NCBI GenBank assembly: GCA_965279655.1
Contig: OZ257255.1
Location: 5,022,001-5,086,000, forward strand
DNA: 64,000 nucleotides
Source of the DNA: SCTM01 sp965279655
GTDB taxonomy: Bacteria > Pseudomonadota > Alphaproteobacteria > Rhodospirillales > Rhodospirillaceae
Reading direction: 5' to 3'
Positions 43,540-51,312 of this stretch are shown one piece after another. The position numbers and the translations under genes are program-made. Each line of letters starts with the position of its first letter. Position 1 is the stretch's first letter. The notes beneath the pieces were generated by a model. It was not told the DNA's origin. It saw nothing but the letters and a program-made list of their open reading frames with translations, and did no database searches.

Positions 43540-45060
43540 TCATTTCAATGCGATGTCGTGGAACTGCGGGATGTCGTGCCAGGCTTCCCACTTCGCGACG
43601 CGCGGTCCCAGGGCATCGAGACCGAGGATCGGGAACAGCAGCAAGCTCTCCGCGATGTCGCGGTAGGTCTTGAACAGCTCTTGCGTCATCACCAGGCGCT
43701 TCGCCGGATCCGGCTCCGTGCCCGCGGCGTTCACGCGCGCTTCGATCTCCGGATCGCAGAACCACGGCGTGTTCCAGGCGCAGGAATGACTGCCGCGATA
43801 GATCGCGCGCAGGGCATCGCTGCCGACCGGCAGGTAGTCCATGGGGATCGCGGCCCCCTTCCACCCACCGGCGACGACGAGGCGCGCGTACTGCGCGTAG
43901 GACACCGGGCGGATCTCCATCTTGATGCCGACGGCGGCGAGATCGGCCGCGACCTGCTGCATCACCGCCGCGTCGTAGGAGAGCGTGCCGGCGCCGAACT
44001 CGAGCACGAAGGAGAACCCATCGGGCTTGCCCGCTTCCTTCAACAGCGCGCGCGCCTTCGCCGGATCGTAGGGGAACGGCTTCAGGTCGGGGTTAAAGCC
44101 GATCGTGTCGGGCAGGGCGCCCTGGCTCACCGGCTCGACCATGCCGCCCAGCAGCGTCTGGGTGATCGCCTTCACGTTGACGGCATAGCTGACCGCCTGG
44201 CGCAGGCGCATGTCGGTGAAGGGCGAGGCGGGGTCGCGGGTCTGGAACACGATGCAGAAGATGCGCGCCGGCTGGCGCTTGAAAATCTTCAGGCCCGCGG
44301 CGGTGAGTTCGGCGACCTGCTCAGGGTTCACCGCGAACGCCACGTCGACCTGGCCCGTCTGCAGCGCCTGCATGCGCGCGACCGGTTCCGGCAGGGTGAG
44401 GAACTCGAGCCGGTCGACCTTCGGCTTGCGCCACGCCGTGGGGCTGGCCTTGAGGATCACCTTCTCCGGCAGCCACTGGTCGAGCACGAACGAGCCTGTG
44501 CCGACCGGCTGCGCCGCCAAGCCGTCGAAGCCGACTTTGTCGAGATGCGCCGGCGCCACGAACTGCAACTGCACGAGATGGCGCGGCAGCATCGCATTGG
44601 GTTCGGCGAGCTTGATGACCAGCGTGTCCGCGTCGGGCGCGAGCACGTCCGCGAAACGACGGGCTTCGCGGTTGCTGGCCTGCGCGAGGCCGCGCGGATC
44701 GAGCCGCAGGATGTCGAGGAGCTTCTTGGCGGCGGGCGCGTCCCACTTTTCGCCGTTGCTGAAGGAGACACCCTTGCGGAGCTTGAACACCCAGGTGAGC
44801 GGGTCGGGGTTCTCCCAGGAGACCGCCAGGCCCGGCTGCAGGGCGCCGGTGTTGTCCTCCCGGGCGAGGGTGTCGTAGATCGCCGCCCAGACGAACTGGG
44901 AGGTAGTTCCGACACTGGTGTACGGATTGCCCTGGCTCGGCGGCAGGGCCGTGGCCCCGACCCGGAAGACCTTTTCCGCGGCCTGAGCTGGGGGGGCTCC
45001 TTGAGCCGCCCCCATAAGCGCCGCCGCTAAAATAAGTAGACGACAGCCCCGAAGACCCAT
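43540..45060 (-). CDS. ABC transporter solute-binding protein, family 5 (peptide/nickel type)
   Basis: 506 residues with a Sec signal peptide (LLILAAALMGAAQGAPPAQA). The fold shows NPYTSVGTTSQFVWAAIYDTL, PGLAVSWENPDPLTWVFKLRKGVSFSNGEKW and FTDMRLRQAVSYAVNVKAI, all marks of the DppA/OppA-like SBP_bac_5 family. It binds an oligopeptide or similar small ligand in the periplasm. No permease or ATPase genes are adjacent. It is followed by the beta-lactamase gene on the same strand, 6 bases away. Confidence 0.88.
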   Translation of the reverse strand: MGLRGCRLLILAAALMGAAQGAPPAQAAEKVFRVGATALPPSQGNPYTSVGTTSQFVWAAIYDTLAREDNTGALQPGLAVSWENPDPLTWVFKLRKGVSFSNGEKWDAPAAKKLLDILRLDPRGLAQASNREARRFADVLAPDADTLVIKLAEPNAMLPRHLVQLQFVAPAHLDKVGFDGLAAQPVGTGSFVLDQWLPEKVILKASPTAWRKPKVDRLEFLTLPEPVARMQALQTGQVDVAFAVNPEQVAELTAAGLKIFKRQPARIFCIVFQTRDPASPFTDMRLRQAVSYAVNVKAITQTLLGGMVEPVSQGALPDTIGFNPDLKPFPYDPAKARALLKEAGKPDGFSFVLEFGAGTLSYDAAVMQQVAADLAAVGIKMEIRPVSYAQYARLVVAGGWKGAAIPMDYLPVGSDALRAIYRGSHSCAWNTPWFCDPEIEARVNAAGTEPDPAKRLVMTQELFKTYRDIAESLLLFPILGLDALGPRVAKWEAWHDIPQFHDIALK

Positions 45061-45117
45061 CGCGTCCCTCCCATGGTCGGCCGCTGGAGATTAAGTTGTC
45101 TTATCTATATGACGTTT

Positions 45118-45142
45118 GTCAGACTGACGGTGATCAAATCAC
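45118..45142. promoter_or_regulatory. Two short palindromes in the SBP/oxygenase intergenic region
   Basis: GTCAG-A-CTGAC (45118-45128) is a perfect 5-1-5 palindrome and GTGAT-CAA-ATCAC (45130-45142) a perfect 5-3-5 palindrome, side by side in the 131-base region between two divergent genes. They could be operators for a dimeric regulator. No adjacent regulator gene is present. Confidence 0.35.
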
Positions 45143-45191
45143 GCCCGCGCTGCGTAGGATAGAGTAGGGCGATCGAAGAGGCGGAGGCGAA

Positions 45192-46349
45192 ATGCTCCTG
45201 AACAACTGGTATCCGGCGGGCCGGGCGACGGAGATCGGCGCCGCGCCGTACAAGACGCGGATGCTCGGGCTCGATTTCGTCCTGTTCCGGGACGCGGCCG
45301 GCACGGCGCACTGCCTGTCCGACGTGTGCTGCCACCGCGGCGCCGCGCTGCACCGCGGCCAGGTGAATGTGTCCGAGACGCACGGCGCCTGCATCGCCTG
45401 CCCCTACCACGGCTGGGAGTTCAACACGGCCGGCGCGTGCGTGAGCATCCCCGCGCTGGGCGACGGCATCACCATCCCCAAGCGCGCCCGGATCGACAGC
45501 TATCCCGTCACCGAGAAGTACGGCCTCGTGTTCGTGTTCCTCGGCGATGCGGCGGAAGACGACCGACCGGCGATCCCGGATTGGTTCGAGCCCTTCTACG
45601 CCGCGTCCGACCGGCGTCTGGTCACCTACGAGTACACCTACACCGAGGTGAACTGGGCGCGCCTGGGGGAGAACTCCGTCGACACCTCGCACCCGTCGTT
45701 CGTGCACAAGGCCTTCGGCAACCGCCTCAGCCCGAAAGCCAACATCGTGCCGATCACCGAGGAGCAATACGGCGCGACTGTCAGCCGCACGCGCGCGGCA
45801 CCCCCGCTGTCGGGCAAATCCGAGGCCATGCAGAAGCTTCTGCCGGCGGATCGGAAATCCACCCACGTCACGCTCCACTTCTCGATGGTTGGGCTGACGG
45901 AGATGCTCTACCAGGAAATGACGCCCGAAATTTCGCAGGTGCTGTTCTCCGCGCGCGTGCCTGTGGATGAATTCACCACCAAGAGCTACGGCTTCCAGGC
46001 CCGCAACTTCCTGCTGGAGCCGGAGCAGGACCCCGAGCGTCTCAAAGGCCTGATGCAGGCCGCGGTGGAAGACCACGAGATCGTCCGCTTCGTGAAGCCC
46101 AAGTTCACGCCCAAATCCACCACCGACGAATTCCTGATCGAGAGCGACGGGATGGAGTTGATGTTCCGCCGCAAGGCTCAGGAGTGGGCGCGCACGCGCG
46201 GCGCTCTGGACGGCGCGGCGCTCGCGGCACAAGAGACCGAAAAGGTGTCCGTGATCCCGTCACCGGCGCGGCGCGTGGATCCCAAGGGCTGGGTCCATCC
46301 TGCGGTCCCGATGCTCCATTCCCCGGCGGATGTGAAGGCGGCCGAGTAA
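45192..46349 (+). CDS. Rieske (2Fe-2S) ring-hydroxylating oxygenase alpha-subunit-like protein
   Basis: 385 residues from the ATG at 45192 with GGCGGAGGCGAA upstream. The Rieske motif is C-C-H-R-G-A-A-L and then CPYHGWEF about 20 residues later (C-x-H ... C-x2-H). The catalytic domain carries ENSVDTSHPSFVH, the D-x2-H-x4-H mononuclear iron site of the alpha subunit. No reductase or ferredoxin gene is near, so electron partners must be elsewhere. Substrate is probably an aromatic or alicyclic compound. The gene is divergent from the SBP gene. Confidence 0.87.
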   Translation: MLLNNWYPAGRATEIGAAPYKTRMLGLDFVLFRDAAGTAHCLSDVCCHRGAALHRGQVNVSETHGACIACPYHGWEFNTAGACVSIPALGDGITIPKRARIDSYPVTEKYGLVFVFLGDAAEDDRPAIPDWFEPFYAASDRRLVTYEYTYTEVNWARLGENSVDTSHPSFVHKAFGNRLSPKANIVPITEEQYGATVSRTRAAPPLSGKSEAMQKLLPADRKSTHVTLHFSMVGLTEMLYQEMTPEISQVLFSARVPVDEFTTKSYGFQARNFLLEPEQDPERLKGLMQAAVEDHEIVRFVKPKFTPKSTTDEFLIESDGMELMFRRKAQEWARTRGALDGAALAAQETEKVSVIPSPARRVDPKGWVHPAVPMLHSPADVKAAE

Positions 46350-46389
46350 TTCCGGTTGATCCAGCGGCGGGGCGGCGCGTAACAGAGTC

Positions 46390-46914
46390 ATGATCTCGCG
46401 CGGCCTTCTCATTCTCTTCGTCGGCCTGCTGGCGCCAACCTTCGCCCACGCCGACGTCTTGCCGACCATCAAGGCGGAAACCCTCAACCGCACGCCATTT
46501 CCGGTTCCGGCGAGCTTCACGGCCGCAAGGAATGTCCTGCTGTTCTCGTTCGGACGGAACATGCAGCAGGCCGTCGACGCCTGGGATGCGGCGATTGCCG
46601 ACCTGCGCGCCGATCCGACAGCCTGCCAAATCTACAACATGCCGCTGATCCCCAATCCGGGGGCGCTGGTGCGCGGGTTCATTTCCGGCGGCATGCGCGG
46701 TGTCTACAAGGACGCGGCCGTGCGGGACCGGGTGGTTGTGCTCTACGTCGACGAGGCCAAAGTGATGCCGGCGCTCGCCATCACCGATCGCAGCGCGCCT
46801 CTGGTGATGGTGGTCGATGCCGCCGGCCGCGAGATCGGCCGCGTGCAGGGCGCGGCCTCCCCAGCCACCGTCGCGCAGGTCCGGGCGCTGGTGGCGGGAA
46901 CGCCGGCGCCCTAG
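46390..46914 (+). CDS. Exported thioredoxin-like protein
   Basis: 174 residues with a signal peptide (GLLILFVGLLAPTFAHA). The mature part has AARNVLLFSFGRNMQQAVDAW, RDRVVVLYVDEAK and SAPLVMVVDAAGREIGRVQG, the order of strands in a thioredoxin fold, but no CxxC is present. It may be a chaperone-like or ATP10-type assembly protein; that is a guess from the fold. It begins 40 bases after the oxygenase. Confidence 0.5.
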   Translation: MISRGLLILFVGLLAPTFAHADVLPTIKAETLNRTPFPVPASFTAARNVLLFSFGRNMQQAVDAWDAAIADLRADPTACQIYNMPLIPNPGALVRGFISGGMRGVYKDAAVRDRVVVLYVDEAKVMPALAITDRSAPLVMVVDAAGREIGRVQGAASPATVAQVRALVAGTPAP

Positions 46915-46938
46915 ACGCCTCGCGACTCGGAATTGTGA

Positions 46939-46955
46939 AGCTCTGTTACAGAGCT
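46939..46955. terminator. Hairpin between convergent genes
   Basis: AGCTCTG (46939-46945) and CAGAGCT (46949-46955) form a perfect 7-bp stem with a TTA loop, at the convergent ends of the thioredoxin-like and MAPEG genes. It lacks a T run on either side, so its terminator role is only suggested. Confidence 0.35.
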
Positions 46956-47350
46956 CAGATCAGCGCCATGACCACGCCGACGATCGCGCCGAGCAGCAGG
47001 ATCGCCGCGGAGAGGAATGAGATGCCGAAGCCGGCGCTGCGCTTCTCCGGCGCGACATAGTAGCCGCGCGCGAACACCAGTCGGCCGATCGGCCAGAACA
47101 CGCCGATGGCCGCCGCGATCGGATCGCCCCACGCCACGGCGAACAGCCACAGCGACGGCAGGAACCACACGAGCTGTTCCACCGTGTTCATTTGAACGCG
47201 GAAAATACGCTGGAACTCGGGCGGTCCGTCCGTCGCGGGCGCCGGCGTGTTGTACTTCACGCGCGCGCCGCCGACCTTGAAAAGAAAGCTGAGGTAGACG
47301 AGCAACGACAGCACGGTGACGAGCGCTGTGTAGGCGAATGGGCGAAGCAT
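46955..47350 (-). CDS. MAPEG-family membrane protein
   Basis: 131 residues from the ATG at 47350, preceded by GGGAGGGACC. Four hydrophobic helices are present, with EFQRIFRVQMNTVEQLVWFLPSLWLFAVAW, the typical MAPEG segment with the conserved ERxxRVxxNxxE-like element (RVQMNTVEQL). MAPEG proteins include glutathione transferases and peroxidases of membrane substrates. gshA occurs in the window, so glutathione should be available. Confidence 0.82.
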   Translation of the reverse strand: MLRPFAYTALVTVLSLLVYLSFLFKVGGARVKYNTPAPATDGPPEFQRIFRVQMNTVEQLVWFLPSLWLFAVAWGDPIAAAIGVFWPIGRLVFARGYYVAPEKRSAGFGISFLSAAILLLGAIVGVVMALI

Positions 47351-47599
47351 GAGGTCCCTCCCGAGGCACTGGCGCCGCGCATCCATCGCGGCGGCGGCTG
47401 AAGAGCATCGGCGTCGCCGGTCACACGAGTCAAAAAAATTCGCTCCTGGGGGGATTTTTACTTGAAATTGACGTCAATGAGAGTAAATGCGAACCCAGAC
47501 GTTACGCGCACGTGCCTAAAGCAAGTCGCCGTTAAGCAACGACGTAAGCGTCCTTTCGTTGGTTGGACTACCTGTCTGATTGATCAAAGGAGGCCGTGC
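47351..47599. other. 249-base upstream region of the polyamine locus
   Basis: No gene is seen on either strand. It includes a run of A residues and the palindrome TTGACGTCAA at 47468-47477, a candidate operator. A weak -35-like TTGAAA (47462-47467) has TAAATG 16 bases downstream; this is not a strong promoter. The leader ORF begins at 47600 after AAAGGAGG at 47586-47593. Confidence 0.4.
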
Positions 47600-47773
47600 A
47601 TGCCCTTCTTGTCGCTACACCCACCACCGCGCCGAGCCGACGCCCGTACGCCAACTGTACGGCAGTCCCGCATGCGCGCCCGTGTACCCGCCACCTTCAT
47701 CGACTTCTCCCATGTCGCTTGGGATGGTCATGATCTCGTCGTGATCTCCAAGTACGACGTCATTTTAGATTGA
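47600..47773 (+). CDS. Putative 57-residue leader peptide of the ornithine decarboxylase gene
   Basis: ATG at 47600 lies 6 bases after AAAGGAGG (47586-47593), the strongest ribosome site in the window. The product starts MPFLSLHPPPRRAD with a three-Pro run, is basic in the middle, and ends FIDFSHVAWDGHDLVVISKY and five more residues. No domain is recognised. Its stop is followed at once by a structured RNA region. By analogy to the SpeFL leader of E. coli, it may sense an amine or amino acid through ribosome stalling; this is inference. Confidence 0.5.
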   Translation: MPFLSLHPPPRRADARTPTVRQSRMRARVPATFIDFSHVAWDGHDLVVISKYDVILD

Positions 47774-47890
47774 TCCCACCCTCGTCTGCCGGGGGCTCTG
47801 TCCTCCGGTGATACGTGCGTCCGTGGTCTCTTGCTGCGGGCTGAGGCGAACAAGCGCGGTCTCGAAAGACTGCGGCAGGTGCGGAAAAAG
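47774..47890 (+). ncRNA. Structured 5' leader RNA resembling the alphaproteobacterial speF element
   Basis: Between the leader stop and the decarboxylase lies a strong stem, CCGGGGG (47789-47795) with CCTCCGG (47802-47808), then a block with GTGGTCTCTTGCTGCGGGCT and AAGCGCGGTCTCGAAAGAC that I recall from the speF motif (Rfam RF00518), a conserved RNA upstream of ornithine decarboxylase in alphaproteobacteria. A covariance-model search would decide. Function is presumably polyamine or ornithine feedback. Confidence 0.55.
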
Positions 47891-47896
47891 CTAGAA

Positions 47897-49279
47897 ATGC
47901 GTAATCGCCAGGTTATCCCCTTCGACATTCCCAGCTCTTGGTCTTCGCCGGCTGTGGCGCCCGCTCCGATCTACCGGTCGGTGGATGAGGTTGCGCGCCG
48001 TCTGAAGCCCGAAGCGCCGGTGGAGTGCGTGTTCCCGGAGTCCGTCCGCAGCCAGGCCGCCAGGTTCCTGACCCTGTTCCCGGGCCGGGTGCTCTATGCC
48101 GTGAAGTGCAATCCCAGCAAACACATGCTGCAGCACATGTACGACGCGGGCATCCGCCAGTTCGACGTCGCCTCCCTGGAAGAAGCGCGCCTGGTCGCGA
48201 GCCTGTTCCCGGACGCCGAGATGCACTTCATGCATCCGGTGAAGAGCCGCGAAGCGATTCGCGCCGCCTATAAGATGGGTGTGCGGACGTTCTCGCTCGA
48301 TTCCACCCAGGAGCTCATGAAGATCCTGGAGGAGACCAAGTCGGCGAAGAACCTGAACCTGTTCGTGCGCCTGGCCGTAGGCACGACCACGGCCGCCTAC
48401 GACCTGTCCGGCAAGTTCGGCGCGGCGCCCTCCGTGGCCGCCGATCTGCTGCGCCATGCCCGCAAGGTCGCGCACAAGGTGGGTATCTGCTTCCACGTCG
48501 GCTCCCAATGCATGGACCCGGTGTCCTATGCCGGCGCGACCGCGCGCGCGATCGACGTCGCCGCGAAGGCGAAGGTGAAGCTGGACGTGATCGACGTGGG
48601 CGGCGGCTTCCCGGCGTTCTACCCGGGCATGACCCCGCCGCCGCTGGAGAAGTTCGCCGAGGTCATCCTGGCGGCCGCGAAGCCGTTGCTCGACGACGGC
48701 GTGGAACTGTGGTGCGAACCGGGCCGTGCGATGGTCGCGGCGGGCGCGTCCATGCTCGTGCGCGTGATGCTGCGCAAGGGCCGCCGCCTGTACATAAATG
48801 ACGGCACCTACGGCAGCCTGTTCGACGCCGGCACCCTGGGCTGGCGCTATCCCGTGCGGCTCGTCCGCCCGAAGGCGCCGGTGCGTAAGGAGACGGTCGT
48901 GGCGGAAGGCACCGGTAAGGGCATGTCCGTGCGTACGCCGTCCGAAAAGCTCGTGCCGTTTACGTTCTACGGCCCGACCTGCGATTCCCTGGACAAGATG
49001 AAGGGACCATTCCTGCTGCCGGAAGACACCCAGGAAGGCGACTGGATCGAGATCAGTCAGCTGGGCGCCTATGGCGCGGCGATGCAGACCCGTTTCAATG
49101 GGTTCCATGCCTCTGCGGTCGCGACCGTGTGGCCGGAAGCCATGGCGGTCAGCGGGGTCCGTCCGCGCCGCCGTCTGGAACTGGTCGAACCGGCCGCACC
49201 GAGCGACTTCCAACCGGCACTCGCAGCGCAGGCTTCGTCAAACGATCATGACGAAGCCGTTGCGCCGACGGTAGAGTAG
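47897..49279 (+). CDS. Ornithine decarboxylase, group IV (PLP-dependent)
   Basis: 460 residues from the ATG at 47897. The PLP Lys is K70 in RVLYAVKCNPS, EARLVASLFPDAEMHFMHPVKS follows, and IDVGGGFPAFYPGM and WCEPGRAMVA form the cofactor phosphate site. The dimer-shared Cys is in FYGPTCDSLDKM. The enzyme decarboxylates ornithine to putrescine; some homologues also accept lysine. It is under the leader region described and is followed by a DHS-family gene 111 bases downstream, consistent with polyamine synthesis. Confidence 0.92.
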   Translation: MRNRQVIPFDIPSSWSSPAVAPAPIYRSVDEVARRLKPEAPVECVFPESVRSQAARFLTLFPGRVLYAVKCNPSKHMLQHMYDAGIRQFDVASLEEARLVASLFPDAEMHFMHPVKSREAIRAAYKMGVRTFSLDSTQELMKILEETKSAKNLNLFVRLAVGTTTAAYDLSGKFGAAPSVAADLLRHARKVAHKVGICFHVGSQCMDPVSYAGATARAIDVAAKAKVKLDVIDVGGGFPAFYPGMTPPPLEKFAEVILAAAKPLLDDGVELWCEPGRAMVAAGASMLVRVMLRKGRRLYINDGTYGSLFDAGTLGWRYPVRLVRPKAPVRKETVVAEGTGKGMSVRTPSEKLVPFTFYGPTCDSLDKMKGPFLLPEDTQEGDWIEISQLGAYGAAMQTRFNGFHASAVATVWPEAMAVSGVRPRRRLELVEPAAPSDFQPALAAQASSNDHDEAVAPTVE

Positions 49280-49306
49280 CCCGCCCAATCAGCCTAATCT
49301 CAGGCG

Positions 49307-49329
49307 CCGCCCGCGACCCGCGCGGGCGG
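49307..49329 (+). terminator. GC-rich hairpin between the decarboxylase and DHS-like genes
   Basis: CCGCCCGCG (49307-49315) pairs perfectly with CGCGGGCGG (49321-49329) across a 5-base loop, ACCCG, and is followed by TTGCCG. It lies 28 bases after the decarboxylase stop and could attenuate readthrough into the downstream gene or protect the mRNA end. Confidence 0.35.
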
Positions 49330-49390
49330 TTGCCGTACGCCTGTTCCCCCGCTCTCACGCCCCCCTTTCACGCTAACGAATGGACTGCCC

Positions 49391-50473
49391 ATGGCCGCCA
49401 AGACCAAATCGAAGACCAAGCCCCCGGTGAAATCCAACGTCAAAGTACGGACCAACCGCAAAGCCGAACTGCTGTCGACGCCGGTTGAGCACATCGACAT
49501 CACCAAGTTCGATGCGCGTCCGATCATCGATGCCATGGGCAAGATGTCGTTCACCAGCCGCGACACGGCGAAGGCGACAGAGATCGTCAATCAGATGATC
49601 GGCGACAAGAAGGCGACCGTGATCCTGTCGCTCGCGGGCTCCACGTCCGCGGGTGGCTGCATGCACGTGTACCGCGACATGGTGAAGTTCGGCATGATCG
49701 ACGCCATCGTCGCCACCGGCGCGTCGATCGTCGACATGGACTTCTTCGAGGCGCTGGGCTTCAAGCACTACCAGGGTTCTCAGTTCAACGACGACAAGGA
49801 CCTGCGCGACCTCTACATCGACCGCATCTACGACACTTACATCGACGAGGAAGAGCTGCAGAACTGCGACCGCACCATCGGCGAGATCGCCGACGGCATG
49901 AAGCCCGGCCCGTACTCGAGCCGCGCGTTCATCAAGGAAATGGGCCGCTGGCTGAAGAAGAACGCCAAGAAGAAGAACTCCCTGGTCGAGACTTGCTACG
50001 ACATGGGCGTGCCGATCTTCTGCCCGGCGTTCACCGATAGCTCCGCCGGTTTCGGCCTGGTGCTGCACCAGGTGCAGAATCCGAAGGGGCATATCACCAT
50101 CGATTCCATCGCCGACTTCCGCGAACTCACCGAGATCAAGATCAAGGGCGGCACCACCGGGCTGTTCATGATCGGCGGCGGCGTGCCGAAGAACTTCGTG
50201 CAGGACACGGTCGTGTGCGCCGAAGTGCTCGGCAAGGAAGTCGAGATGCACAAGTACACCGTGCAGATCACCGTCGCCGACAGCCGCGACGGCGCGTGCT
50301 CGTCCTCGACCCTCAAGGAAGCCAATTCCTGGGGCAAGGTGGACTCGGCTTGCGAACAGATGGTGTTCGCCGAAGCCACCTCGGTCGTGCCGCTGATCGT
50401 GTCGGACGTGTACCACCGCGGCACCCACAAGGGCCGCAAGGCGAAGCGCTTCGCCGACATGTTCAAGGACTAA
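49391..50473 (+). CDS. Deoxyhypusine-synthase-family protein, probable polyamine biosynthetic enzyme
   Basis: 360 residues. The DHS fold shows LSLAGSTSAGGCMHVYRDMVKFGMIDAIVATG, SIVDMDFFEAL, and K316 in EANSWGKVDSAC, the position of the catalytic Lys of human DHS (EAVSWGKI). FAEATSVVPLIVSDVYHRG follows, as in DHS. Bacteria lack eIF5A, so homologues of this kind are thought to make homospermidine or spermidine-like polyamines from putrescine. The adjacent ornithine decarboxylase supports that. The N-terminal 20 residues are Lys-rich. Confidence 0.85.
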   Translation: MAAKTKSKTKPPVKSNVKVRTNRKAELLSTPVEHIDITKFDARPIIDAMGKMSFTSRDTAKATEIVNQMIGDKKATVILSLAGSTSAGGCMHVYRDMVKFGMIDAIVATGASIVDMDFFEALGFKHYQGSQFNDDKDLRDLYIDRIYDTYIDEEELQNCDRTIGEIADGMKPGPYSSRAFIKEMGRWLKKNAKKKNSLVETCYDMGVPIFCPAFTDSSAGFGLVLHQVQNPKGHITIDSIADFRELTEIKIKGGTTGLFMIGGGVPKNFVQDTVVCAEVLGKEVEMHKYTVQITVADSRDGACSSSTLKEANSWGKVDSACEQMVFAEATSVVPLIVSDVYHRGTHKGRKAKRFADMFKD

Positions 50474-50478
50474 CCGCG

Positions 50479-51165
50479 CTACGCGCGGGGCACATCCGCG
50501 ACGTAAACCGCCACCATGATGAAATGGCACGCCGCGCCCGCAAGGACGCAGGCGTGCCAAATCACATTGTGGTACGGGATGCGCCGCGCCATGTGGAACC
50601 ACACGCCGATCGAATAGATCGCGCAGCCGGCCGCGAGCAGCCACAGCGCTTCGCTCGGCAGGGTCGCACTCAAGGGCACGATCAGCGGCAGGATCAGCCA
50701 GCCGAGAACGAGGTAGGCGGCGATGCCGCAGCGCTCATAGCGGCGCGGGTAGGTGAGTTTCAAGAAAGCGCCGATCGCGGCGACGGTCCAAACGATGGCA
50801 ACGACGATCGCGCCATGGGTTGGGTTCAGTCCCATCACGGCCAGCGGCGTGTACGTCCCCGCGATCATGGCGAAGATGCCGGCGTGGTCGCACGCCCGCA
50901 GCCGCTCGACCCACTTGAGTTCCCGATTGAGGTTGTAGGACGCTGAAAGGCTCAGGGTCAGCACCACCGACAGCCCGTAGATCATCAGCGCCAGCGCGCG
51001 CTCCATGTCCGGCTGGGTCATGGCCATGGTGGTCAGCGCCAAGGCGCCGATCACGGCCAGGGCCACGGTCCCGATCAGGACGATGGAATCGTAGAAATAC
51101 ACCCGCTGTTCGTAGTGGGCGGGGACCTCAAAAGTGTTCCGAAGCAGGGCGACGACGGCGGCCAT
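50479..51165 (-). CDS. Hemolysin III / PAQR-family membrane protein
   Basis: 228 residues, seven predicted membrane segments. Family marks are SASYNLNRELKWVERLRACDHAGIFAMIAGTYTPLA and RIPYHNVIWHACVLAGAACHFI, with the conserved Asp and His residues (D in ACDHAG, H in YHNVIWH) that bind zinc in PAQR proteins. Bacterial hemolysin III/YqfA-type proteins may act in membrane lipid homeostasis. It is convergent with the DHS gene (5 bases apart) and divergent from the FAD oxidase. Confidence 0.85.
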   Translation of the reverse strand: MAAVVALLRNTFEVPAHYEQRVYFYDSIVLIGTVALAVIGALALTTMAMTQPDMERALALMIYGLSVVLTLSLSASYNLNRELKWVERLRACDHAGIFAMIAGTYTPLAVMGLNPTHGAIVVAIVWTVAAIGAFLKLTYPRRYERCGIAAYLVLGWLILPLIVPLSATLPSEALWLLAAGCAIYSIGVWFHMARRIPYHNVIWHACVLAGAACHFIMVAVYVADVPRA

Positions 51166-51312
51166 GCAGGCTTAACGCAGCGGTTGGAAATTGGTGCGGC
51201 AGCCTGGGGGAAGCAGGGGGGGCGGAGATGCTGTTCTGAATCCTGGGGAAAAGGCGACCTCACGGGGATTTTCCCTCCCGCTCAGCACTTTATTCCCGCC
51301 CGCCGGCCTCCT

